Both the position numbers and the translations under genes were made by a program. The notes under the pieces are model-generated. The model did no database searches and had not been told where the DNA came from. It was given only the letters and a program-made list of their open reading frames with translations. Positions 46,536 through 57,900 of a stretch of DNA of 64,000 bases are shown piece after piece. The stretch lies in assembly GCA_033063855.1 (NCBI GenBank), contig CP093829.1, forward strand, positions 4,846,243-4,910,242. Direction: 5' to 3'. Positions within the stretch are counted from its first letter, which is position 1. Each line of letters opens with the position of its first letter. The DNA comes from Smittia aterrima. Its lineage: Eukaryota > Arthropoda > Insecta > Diptera > Chironomidae.

Positions 46536-47724
46536 GATTCGGCGTGCGCCTCAAAGGGAAAAATGCCCAGAACCGTTTTCTTAACCAATTTTGAAATAAA
46601 ACAAAAAAAACGTTTTACAGCTTTTCTCCCACTCTCCGCCTTCAACAAACAGCGAAGCGAAGTGGGGAAAAGAAAAACATTGGAGACATTAAGAGGCATC
46701 GAGAATCTCATTTGCGGGAGTTCTTGAGAAGGGAACAGACGAGTGTTAATGACTTCAAATGATTTCTGCAAACAAATCCCGATTCTCCGAGGAATTTGAA
46801 ACTGGACTACGCACGATTTCACTCTCGAAGCGATAAAATGAAATCAAACTTGACCGCTCTATTTTTATTGCCTTTCTAACTCTCAGTTTCCCGTTTTCTT
46901 TCGAAAAAACAGTTCTGGACAATTAGGTTTAGCTTGTGAATGACTGCGTAGTAGTTTAGGAAGTTTAATAAGAAAATTGGGTTTGTAGGTTTCGATAAAT
47001 TTATCTTCAATGAAATTCTGAGAAAAAGATTTATAAAAAGCTTTAGGATTTGAATAATTCATTTTATTCGATCTCATTATTTCACTTCATTGGATTTGAT
47101 TAAATTTTAATTATAAACGATCAAAAAATTTAAATCGCCATTAATTTTCTCGTTTCGTCACCATCATCGACCGAAGCCTCATCAATGGTGCTGGCTTTTC
47201 ACTACCCAATGTAAAAACAATAACATTTTTAATCAGAAACACAAGTTCAACCGCGACCCTCCACTAGATTAAGTGATTAGATGGAGAGAGACAATAATGA
47301 AAAGCTTTTATTAAAATTCATCATCAACATCGAGTGCATTCTCCGGTCGAGGATTTTCGCAAAACATAAATGGTTTTGTTAAGCGGTGTTTTTGGCAAAC
47401 GATAAATCGCTTTGTGCCATGTTTTAGGATTGTGGGCGAAAGGTGGAGTGGGCGAAAAATTGATAAATCGAACGATTCATAAAGTTTTTGTTAACCGCAC
47501 GATCAGCGAAACAGATTCAGTTACGGGAGATAAATTGAAATTCGATAGTTGCTGTTAGAAAGCTTATTATTGCTGGCGAAGCTTTTCCGAATTGATTGGA
47601 AAAAAATATTTTTATCGCGGAATCGGAAAAGAACGAAATTGGAATCAATTTTTTTTAATTATCAGTTTATTTCTCTCAAATCTAATTGCACATCAAGAGC
47701 TTTTAGGAAGAGTTTAAATAGACA
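46536..47724. other. Intergenic region between the two tandem paralogues
   Basis: No gene is firmly supported. A minus-strand frame of 64 codons with a true ATG (47077 to 46883) has reasonably balanced composition (FLIKLPKLLRSHSQAKPNC) but no splice or family support; it may be chance. A+T-rich sequence elsewhere. Confidence 0.4.
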
Positions 47725-49826
47725 TTAAAGATATTTCTCCTTGAAGTCTTCGATCTGTTGCATGGCAAATTCAGTCATTTTGTTAATCTTTTCAACAGTT
47801 TCCTTATGTGACAAGTCGTGTAAGCTTCTCCCGACATAATGATTAGGCAAGTCAACCTGTGAAAGAAGAAAAAAGCAATTAGAATGTGAATTGATTTTGA
47901 CGTTTCAATTAGCTAACCTTATGACGTCCAATTGAGCGGATAATCAAAGCAGCGACGTAAAGACAGAACCACAAGGTGAAGTACAATGGAACGTACCAAA
48001 GCTTACGGCCCAAGTAGTAGTAACTGTACTTTTTAACTCTTGGTTCTTCTGGAGCTTCAGGAGTCGTTGTTTCAGGCTCAACATGATGATGATGGTGGTG
48101 ATCGTCGTAAAGGATGTCGTGAGAAAATCCATTCCATTGTGGATAATCTGGAGCTGAATGATCGTGGTCGTGATGATGATGATGATCATGATCGTGATCA
48201 TCGCTTGGAGCACTTGGTGGAGCACTTGGCGGCATTGAATCCATTGGACCTGGAAAATTTTGTTTTGAACCATCATCGAAACCACTGACACTCCCCGAAG
48301 GCTGCGGGTAACTATAGCCGGATGCCATGACTTGCTTCATCATCTCAGGCGGAAGATACGACGATTGAGGCGTTTGCAAGGGATTGCTGGGAGGATTGTA
48401 CATGTAGGATGGGACAGGGGCATCTGTCTCGCCTCCCGAAGCATTTGGAAGGTAACTGTTACTTGGAACTTCAGGCACTTTCATTTGTGGTGGCAAATAA
48501 TTTGAATTTACATTCGGAGGGAAATTATAAAGATTTTGTTGTGGAGCCTCGTCTCCGTTCTCGCCTGACGCTGGCGGTAAATAACTGCTAATGAGAGGAT
48601 TACTATTCGCTTTCATTTGTGGCGGCAGATAAGCTGCCGCTACGTTCGGCGGGAAACTGTAAAGATTTTTCGGAGGCACGTAAGGCATTGGCTGTTCTTC
48701 TTCTTCCTGTGGAGCTTCAAGAGAAGTCCCTAAGTTGTCACCTGAAGCTGGTGGCAAATAACTGCTCACTGGGGAATTGATATTCGCTTTCATTTGTGGC
48801 GGCAGATAAGCTGCCGCTACGTTCGGCGGAAAACTGTAAAGATTTGTCGGAGGTACGTAAGGCATTGGCTCTTCTTCCTGTGGAGCTTCTTGTGGGGCTT
48901 CAAGAGAAGTCCCCAAGCTGTCACCTGAAGCTGGTGGCAAATAACTGTTCACTGGGGAATCGACATTCGATTTCATTCCAGGTGGCAAGTACATCGATGC
49001 TAAGTTAGGTGGAAAATTGTAAAGATCTGTAGGTGCGACGTAGGGCGAAGAATCAACTTCAGCAGTTGATTCCTCGACGCTCTCTAAATTCTCTCCAGAG
49101 GGTTGTGGCAAGTAACTATTCGAGAGATGTTTTGCGTAACCAACAGGAGGTGGCAAATAAGACGATTCAACGTTGGGTGGGAAATTATTGAGATCTTTTG
49201 GAGGAAGGTAAACCGGAGAGATTACTTCGTTCAACGGAGTGTTAGTGGTTTCGTCAGCATTTGATGAGTCATCTGATTGATGATTGCCTTCGATGGAATG
49301 TTTGATGGCGTCAAGTTCCGTTGGCAAGTAAGATGCGTTCACATGCGAGGGAAAAGCGAGCAGATCGATGACGGGATTTGAGGAAGTGGTTTGAGGTAGG
49401 ATGGTTGGTAAGAAGTGAAGGCTACCTGGTGCAGATGCTGGAGCAGATGGCATATCGTTTGATGGAAGATAAGAAGATTGCGGAGGTGAATTCGACATCA
49501 TATCTGGCGGTAAATAACTTTGTTGCGGAGGCATCTGCGAATCAGGAACAACAATCGGAGCTTTGAACTTCATCATCGGTGGCGCTGAATCTATCAAACA
49601 AATCAAGTTAATTTATTATTCTTCATGTAATAAGTTATTCACCTGTTGCTGGCTTCGAATATTTGTAGCCTGGCGAGTTCTTGTATTTTTGAACAATCAC
49701 ATCCGGCGAGTACTGGAATCTTCTCTGCGCCGTTCGTTGGCCTAAGACAGCGTGAAAAGAAATGAAGAATGTGAAGCAGAGTAAATAAAAATAAATCATT
49801 TGAAGTGAAAAGCTATTGATTTTCAT
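47725..49826 (-). CDS. Large YLPP-repeat secreted/membrane protein
   Basis: Three exons, 49643-49826, 47918-49590 and 47725-47856, join in phase and encode 662 residues. A signal peptide (about 1-29, ending HAVLGQ) is followed by a basic segment (RRFQYSPDVIVQKYKNSPGY). A long Pro/Ser/Tyr-rich ectodomain comes next, made of repeats around SSYLPP and NLYSFPPNVAAAYLPPQMK. Then an extreme His/Asp tract (DHDHDHHHHHDHDH and HHHHHH) comes before the conserved membrane domain YSYYYLGRKLWYVPLYFTLW, and a final 44-codon cytoplasmic or lumenal tail. Repeated YLPP modules are reminiscent of structural cuticle proteins, and the His tracts could bind metal. No named orthologue is recognised. It shares its C-terminal domain and exon layout with the small gene at 45.9 kb. 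Confidence 0.82.
48160..48215 (-). repeat. His/Asp microsatellite (ATG/ATC triplets) in the YLPP protein
   Basis: A run of GATGATGATCATGATCGTG-type triplets encodes alternating His and Asp just before the membrane domain. A second His run lies at about 48081-48104. Such triplet runs change length readily. Confidence 0.75.
48430..49210 (-). repeat. Tandem coding repeats of about 65 residues with YLPP cores
   Basis: At least five units share the order 'Leu-Tyr-Ser/Asn-Phe-Pro-Pro-Asn-Val, YLPP, xMK, SSYLPP, xSG'. Two units at 48600-48700 and 48790-48890 are nearly identical in DNA (for example GGCGGCAGATAAGCTGCCGC in both), which points to recent tandem duplication or gene conversion. Confidence 0.85.
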
Positions 49827-50913
49827 TCGATCCTATTATTCTTCCATGAATACAATTCAAGTATCATCAACTTCAGGCTGTGTATTAACGCCAAGCGAAT
49901 CAATATATAAATTTCCGTCTCGTAATAAATTCGGCTTTCGTTCCGCTGTTAATTTCAGTCGAAGCGCGTTTCTCTCCTTTTTTTTTATGTGTGCTATTCG
50001 ATTTTCACCGATGAACGAAGCTTTTTCGTCTCACACCCCTCGCCCATGAGCCCAAGAGTGTCGAGAAGAAAAGCTGAAAACTGTTTGTTCATAAATCATC
50101 GGAATTGATTAGGAGCGGGGGTGTGAATAACTGCGGTAGAACAGCAAACGGAAGAAACAATTTCCATCGAGACTATTAAAGCTTTGATTCTGCTGTAGTG
50201 GCAACTAAACTGTTTCGAATCGAATTCTTTCACTCGCCGCCGTCAACTTTAATGTTCTGTACTAATGCGTGATTTCTCGTTCTTTGATTTTTCGCTCGAT
50301 GAGGAAAAAACAAAATCCTCGCTCAAATCGTGCGGTTCGAATGTCAGTTCGACAATAAATCTTTGTTATTTCCGCAATTGTTCACGTGATGTGCGAGCAA
50401 CAATATGTTGAAAAGTTTTCCAAACAACAATAAGTCATGGAACTTGTTCAATTCGTGAATGACGCTGATAAAGCGTTCAATAAGTTTTAGTGTTCGAGAT
50501 TCTTTGAGATTGCGAGGAAAGGGCAAACGAAAGGAGTTCAAGATCCTTCTCTTCAATGTCAGGCGAGAGAAGGTCGCACAATTCCTTTGAACGATTTCAT
50601 GGTCGTCGCGTATTCTTCAAACTCAACATGAGGGTGAAAGGACTTCAAGTCAAATAAACGAAACGCAACATGAAGCTTTGCAAACAGATGCTTCCATCAC
50701 CTTTCAAATTGAAACTTTTAAGCTTTTCCAACTGTGATAGAAAAGTCTTATTATGGTCGTTAATGAGAGCGAGGTTGTGCCAAGGATCAACAAGCTTCAA
50801 GAGTCAGAGTTGATTTGAGTGCTCTGGAAATGTCACCGAACTATTGACAAAAGTACAAACCAAATATCACTAAATCGCTCGATCGATTCATTCAAACTTG
50901 AAATCGTTTTGTA
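49827..50913. other. Intergenic region upstream of the YLPP gene
   Basis: No gene is firmly supported. A minus-strand stretch without stops ends at 50344 and runs back for about 95 codons, but it has no ATG, no matching splice phase and no family resemblance. Confidence 0.4.
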
Positions 50914-51965
50914 TCAAATAAACTGAACTGTCGATTGTTCTTCATGTTTGAAAGGTTTTGATTGATCAAAAGAATATAAAATGATGGAAAGTACTCTAAC
51001 AATTGCGGCTAACGACACTGACGAGACTTGAAGAACGTTTATCCTCACAGTTGAAAAAGCAAATCCATTCTCATCTCTAACCTGTTTGAGGCCTCCTCTG
51101 ATTGTATTGCACTCTTGTTGGATCGATGTTGTTGAAATTGTTGGCTGAATATGAGGGATAGACAATCAGACGTCCCGACTTCTCGTTGTTATATCTGTTG
51201 CTTTGAACAGGCTTCGAAAGCTGAGGCAATGGAAAATAATAATTGCTCTGAATGGCACGTCCCGTTGATTTGTCGTCCAGACTCTTATCGTTCATTTGCT
51301 TTGCTTCACGTCCTTTAGCGACAACGAGCGTTGTCTCATTTTGTTGTCTGTAGCGAAAAATAAAGTTTGTTAAAAAAATTAATTTGTTTCTTTGAAGGAA
51401 AAAGTTTATAATTAGAAAGTGTCTGGTCGGATGTTCAGTGGCGGATTTCGTTGATCAATTAGTAAAGACATTAAGAGTGTCGTGTCAGGGATTGAACAAC
51501 TCTCAACGAAGCTGATATTTCAATTTGTTGCACACGACGCCCCGAATCAATATGAAGCTCATCCGGTGCAGCAGATAAAATGTTTGATTGAAGCGAATTT
51601 CTCGAGAATGAGTTGAGAGAGAGAGCGAAAAGGGGAAAATAACAGGAAATCGGATATTGGATCTGTAGTTTGGAAATGACAGCTCGATTCTCAATATAAA
51701 GTCCTTCATAGGCGAGCACGAGACAGTCGAAAATGAAATAAAAATCCAGCAAGGGAAATTGAAAATCCATTTACTTATCAATTAGCGTTGACTCCACGTC
51801 TGACACTTTGGTCGATATGCTTTTATTTCTCGTGTCTGATTGCATGTTAATCGAATCACCATTCCTGGAGACACGTGCATAAGAGTTGAACTCGATGGCA
51901 CTCGAAAGGCAGCAAGCACTTGACAATAACACTAAACTGAGCAGCAGCTTCAAGAGGGTCAACAT
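50914..51965 (-). CDS. Orphan secreted/membrane protein of 189 residues
   Basis: Three exons, 51775-51965, 51082-51347 and 50914-51026, join in consistent phases (2, then 1). The last intron is 55 bases, a normal size here. Residues 1-24 are a signal peptide (TLLKLLLSLVLLSSACCLSS). The middle is Asn/Ser/Lys-rich and disordered with Tyr-containing patches (SNYYFPLPQLSKPVQSNRY, LIVYPSYSANNFNN). Near the C-terminus a moderately hydrophobic segment (SSVSLAAIVRVLSIILYSF) could be a membrane anchor or GPI-type tail. No family is recognised. Its position next to the YLPP gene, with a similar signal peptide plus Tyr/Pro ectodomain layout, hints at related biology but not proven homology. The third exon rests on phase and intron length only. 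Confidence 0.55.
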
Positions 51966-54900
51966 TTTGGCTTCTTCACTTCCTCACAGACTTTTTGAAT
52001 TCTTAATGAGCTACTATGAATTGTTAATGTCTCAATTACACAATGTTTTGTCCTTTTTTATTTTATTTTTTTGTTTAACTTCGAATGTCACAAATGCAAA
52101 GAAAATCCACCAAATTTCATTCCTTTCTGTTCATCATGAGTACACTCGAGGAGTTAATGCCCTGCTCTCTCAATTTCGTTTTCCTCACTCTTTTGTTAAC
52201 ACAAAAGCAGCATGAACTTGACTGACGACCCCGGTCCCGCGATGATTTTCCTTTTCTCCTCTCTTCTCGTCTTGTTCACGTTCACCAAAAGAAAAAACGT
52301 CTTTCTCGCAACTTTTCAACGCTTTGAATGAAAAATCTTTATGATTCTGCTTTTGGGCGACGTCTCTGTCCAACCGAGAAGGGGGAGAGGGGAGAGAGAC
52401 AGGCAAGAGTGTAGAGAGGGTATAACAAACGGCTCGAGAAGAATGATGATGGTGTGACACAATGCGAAAAGAATTTTTTTTTGGGAGCAGCAACTCGACA
52501 ATAGCAGCGAGACCATTTCCATTCTTCACCTCCTTGTTAAGCTTAATCGATTTCTGTCGTCAAGAGTGAGACAGAGTCTCGGCCCCCAACACTTTTCCGT
52601 CAACAACAAACAAAGCTCACATCGTCTCGTTTGCTGTTTACGATGCTCCAAAAAAGCTTTAAAAGATGAAGAAGGGAAAGAGAGAAGAACTTCACGTCGT
52701 CCAATGTTTATTCAATCCATTCTAACCTTCCCTTCCCCCTTTTTCTACATCAACAACATCAAACAAACAAACTGTGCTCTGCTCTACATTTAATGAGATT
52801 TCAGTTAATTAGCACGTTCTTCAACATTCCTAACCCGATTTTTCAAAACTTCTGGATCGAGTAAAATTATGATTAAAGACTTTAAGAGTAGGTCGCGAGT
52901 AGAACGAGAGTGTTAATTCGTTAGAAGTGGGTTAGTTATAGAAAATAGGCTTTGTTCTTGAAGATTCTTTGAACTGTAAACAAATCAGCAATAGAAAATA
53001 GAGCGATGCATGGAAATTGAAGCAACGTGGGAGTGAGAGAGGTTGCTGCGGTGCACAGAATGGCATAAAGCTCTGCCTGCACAATAACATAAATAATAAA
53101 TCACTGCAATTTCGCTTTATTGCTTGCTCAAGAGCCTCAGCTGTACTCTCGTGTATGTAGTTCCACTCCTCCCGTGCATGAAGCTTACTCTTGAATTTTC
53201 CCTTTTTCCACCGCTCAGGAAACTGAATCATTCAAAATGATTTTATTACATTTTTAATAACAATTTTTCTCTAAAATGGCAGTGCACAGTAACTTCAAAC
53301 TTAAAATTGTATGTAATTCTTCATTATGGGAATGGCTTTATGTTGAATGTTGAATGACTCAAGAGCAAACAGAGAGCTCACCTGGGAAAGTTTCGCTTTG
53401 CAATGGTTGTCGTTGTTGAATATAATAATTTTTCCTTGGACGCGGAAATGAATGTGAAGTGTAAAATTTGCTGATGACTGAAATTTGATTGCTTTTCCAT
53501 TTGATGATTATAACTTTCATAGTTCGTTCTAAAAGTTTTCTATAAAAATTCAAAGAGTTCTCTTCAATCTGAGATGTAAAAATGTTGGTTAAATAATAAA
53601 AAAAAAACGTTCGCGTTTGTGCAACTTTTAATCGTTCCAATTAAAATTTTTTATTTGCCTCTTCCTCGCTTTCAGTTTATTAAAGCAGCCTCGTTCCTGT
53701 TTATTCTGAGTTTATGTAAACAGAAGAAAAGAATTTTCACAAACGCAGAACAATAATTGCTTCACATTCCTCGAGCTCCGTGAGGATTACGCGAGTAACG
53801 AACGAGCAACTTTTTGGAGCAACTAACGAGAGAGTTTTCTTCATTGGCTGATAGCATGTGCTTGTGGGAAGACACGAAGCTGAAGGCGGAGGAGTGGGGA
53901 GAGAGATTCTTGTCGGAGAAAAGGATGTAAAGTCGCATGCAAATATTTGCGTTTCAAGCTGTAATCCTAATGATTACCTTTCTATTTCATGTCATCCTGC
54001 ATTCTTTTTCTTTCTCATTTCACGCCTGTTACTCTTCACTTCACTTCGCCCGTTTACCTTCATCGAATGTCACAGACGACATTCTTCTTCTACACATAAA
54101 CTCCCACACACTTTGCTCTTCATCCTTCTCTCCCCTTCGTTCTATGCAATTTATGATGTTTGAAGGAAATTAATGATGTGGAAAAATGTAAATAGCGAAG
54201 AAGACTTTGTTGTCGAGGGAATGAGATGAAGTGAAACAAAGAGCAAGTCTAGGCATCATGAACGCTTGATGCGGCAAATTTAGCGTTTCTAATTATAATT
54301 TTCAGCCTAAGCGAGGGTGTCCTATGTCATCAAACCTGAAGATTATTATTCATGACTGACGAAGGTTCGCAACTTCGTATGAGAGAGAAAGAACTTTACT
54401 TCTAATTAGTTCTGAATGCGAAAACTTTTCACTGAGCACTTGACTGACAGTGAAGGATGAAAGATTATGCGATAAAAAACGCATTTGCTGTAGAATGTTG
54501 AGCTTATCCTTTATTCCAAATGAATAGAAAAATTTCTAACGCGAATCCTTTTAAATATTAAACCTTTTTAATTGCTGTCAACTTAGTGGACTTTGAAGAA
54601 CAATCGACCCAAATGTGAAAGTAGAGAAATAAAATAAATGGATTTTAATATTAAATGCAAGTCTTCTTTCATGATTTCGTTTCGGAAAACTTCAGCTTTT
54701 CTACATTTAATCAAACAAATCCTATTAAACTAATTGAAGCGTCTCGACACATTTAAATGAAACTTTAATTATTCACAGCGGCTTTTCTCGTGCCTAATTA
54801 CAATCAGTACAGAGCGAGCTTCTGGCCAGAACTTGGTTTAGATATTAATTCAATTCAAAAGCTAAACAAAGGAGATGGAAATTACGTATTTTTATGAAAA

Positions 54901-57900
54901 AGGGGAGAATTTCTAAATTACGAAACTATTTCTCTCAAATCAAACTCCATCGTCCAATTCGTGACATAAATTTCAAAATAATCTCTAAAGCATTCAAGCA
55001 AATGAAGTTGCTTAAATCATAGTCTTAATGACGTTCGTATGTTAATGAGAGCGCACAGGATTTCGACTCGAAAACTTGCAGGTTGAGTGCTCGTCTCGTC
55101 CTGCAATTTCAGCTCTAGCTCAACTCAACAAACAAATCATTAAAAGCTCCCCGACAGAAGAAAAGAGAGCTCGCCATGAAGCTTATGATATGAATGTTTA
55201 ATGACGAGAAATATTAATTAACATATTTTTTCAGTTGCCTTTTCCCTGAGATTAAACTACAATTTGACATTCTCGTTTCGTGCTTAGATTTTCCACCTTT
55301 TCCATTGTTTCTCTGTAATAATTTTTATGGATTGTCGTATGAATTATTAATCTGTAGCCGCCGCTGTATTATGTGAAGGGGATTTATGAGCCGTCCCCGT
55401 GTTCCACAGCACGAATCCGTGTGAAATTAAGTGTGCATGTCCGGTGTTTCTCTTTAATTTCAACTCGAGATAAGAGTTTGATGTTCGATTGAATTATGAA
55501 TAGTTCAATTTGTTTAATGAGTTTTCCCGCTAGCGCGGAAAATTCTTCTCTACACATTCAAATGCGAAACTATTGTGAAATCGAACAAACTTTTCATTCG
55601 CTTCGCTTCAATGATTTCATTTCGAACAGAAAATCAGATCAAACTAATTAGTTTAGTTGATTTCCCAGTAGGTTATGCTAACCTTTTGAGGTAAGGTATG
55701 AGTTTGATAATTTTACCTTTTCTGGTCTACAATCATTGGAAGATTGATAGTTTCGACACTCGCACGATTGACTTCGGTTAATTCGTGGCATTTCCTCATC
55801 CGTCGAGAGCCGCTTTACATAACTAGTTCGCACTCTAATTAGTAAAATTTCGCTGAAACTCTCGAAATATTTGCTGAACAAATATGAAGCCCATTTCATT
55901 ACATTTTTCAGCTAATTATCTGAATTTGCTTTCGAAATAAATATTACAAAGTCGAGCTCATCGGGATGATTACTGTTTGCTTTAAATTGGTTTTTAAACG
56001 CCGGGCGAAAATAAACGATAAAGCTCCTCTTGGCTAAGAAAATAAATTTCCGACAAACCTTTCCCGATAAGGAAAATTTCATATTGTTTCATATTTAATG
56101 AGGAGTTTTCTTTCTTTCGTTCTCGCCAGCAATGAGAGTTCCGCTCTTAATCTTCGAGTGGGCGTTCGGTTAACGATGAAGCAATTTACTGAAACCGTTC
56201 GCTTAACTTTTGCTAGAAATGTAGAAATTGTTAAACGACGAGCTCGATAAACCCTTAAAAATGTGCCCTCGAGTCGCAGCGCAATTCATAAAAATATCTC
56301 TCGGGAATAAAACTTTATTGTCTTGGACTGTCGTCAATCGAATATTTCATCAAAAGCTTTTGTTAAAACGACGCGAACTTATTTTGGGATCAACAGTAAA
56401 ACCAAATCTTCTTCCCTAATCTTATCAAAAATGTAAGAAGTCTCTCATTAGTTCGATAGTCGACAGTTATTTCCGTCAAAAAGCTTTCTCATCTCCTCCC
56501 TCGAGACTTTCCACCGAGAAAATATTCACGAAAATAATCGGAAAAGCTTTCGAGGACGTCGAGCATGCATAAAAAATGATATAAATTGAGCATAATCGTA
56601 ACAATTAAACGAACGAAGGGAAACATCGCCCTTATTCACCCTGAAGAAAATCAGTAATTTCGCAGAGAAAGTTCAGCCAATTAATGATAGCGTAAAAGAT
56701 CATTTAACATCCATGAAGGAGTCTGACTTTCTCAGGCGTCCCAATAAAAAATTATTTGCCCTTTTTTTTTTGGTTCTTCTCGTGCGTTTAGGGATTTAAT
56801 CTCAGTGCGTCACGTCACGGCATTAATTCTAGCTAATGTTCGAAGAGAACGTTTGACTCTCAAAGCGTGAGATTATGCACGAAGCTTTGAGGAGGAAAAA
56901 TGAATAACGTCGTGTGTATGCTGCCATTCACGAGCGACAAACGCTGAAAAAGACAGCGCCATGACTGCGAGAACCTTTTCAACTGTCGTGGCTGAGTTGG
57001 CTGAAGGCAAAGGCGAATTTCGGAGAAGAGAGAAAATCCTTGTCAAGATTAAAATAATTTGATACGAGCGAAGAAATTTTCATAGCGTAAATTTCATAAT
57101 AATTACCCCGATTCAAGATAAGACCGGAAAGAAAAGGCGAAAAATGCAAATAAACCTTTCTAGAGCTTTTCGTAGCTGACGTGATGAGATGCTCTGTGAA
57201 TCAAAAGACAACATTTTTTAATTAAACCCTTTCCCCAACGCCCTCGGCTCGAAGGCTAAAAAGCCGAAAGATTTTTCATGTGATGCGAGTGAAAAGATTT
57301 CTTGTCTCTGAGCTTCAGATAAAAATCAGTTTCCTCCTCCACTCGAGGAAAGGATTTGGAGAGGCTTTAGAGAAAACGAAGTAATTAAGAGCAAGAGCAT
57401 TCTATAGAGCTGGTCATGTAGGGAAATTTTTGATGCTAATGAAAGATGTAAAGAGAGCTTGGAGACAACACCAAGCTAATTAATGAAAAATGATTCATCT
57501 GTTCACTGAATATTTTTCTAAATTAAAATTTTTGTCGATGTCGAGTCTTTCAGGAAAAGTTAAGATCTATGATGTAAGTAGTTTAGTTTGTTCGTGAGCT
57601 TCGTAACTTTGGAGATACAGAAGGAGTGGAAGAGCTGTTACCTCTTCAACGTAGTTAATGAACGACAAACCAAAAAAAAAATCTCTGAACGTGGCCGATT
57701 CAATTTTCTCGTTCTAAAAAGATTTTATGTTTGCTTTGAATACTTTTTTTTTATAAAGAACCCAATGAGAAATCTGTAATTATTTTCAAGAGCTTTTTTT
57801 TATCTCTGGCGTTGATAAAAGGAGCCGGGATTCACTTCAAGATAACGATGTAAATCACCTATTCAGAGCATGACTCTCAAAAAGGGGATGAAAAGGTAAA

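Noticed and set aside
46883..47077. 64-codon minus-strand frame with a true ATG
   Set aside because: No family resemblance or neighbouring exon; short enough to be chance in this composition. Left as a note in the intergenic entry.
50344..50630. About 95 codons without a stop, minus strand
   Set aside because: No ATG and its phase does not match the splice donor of the orphan gene; the in-phase third exon at 50914-51026 fits better.
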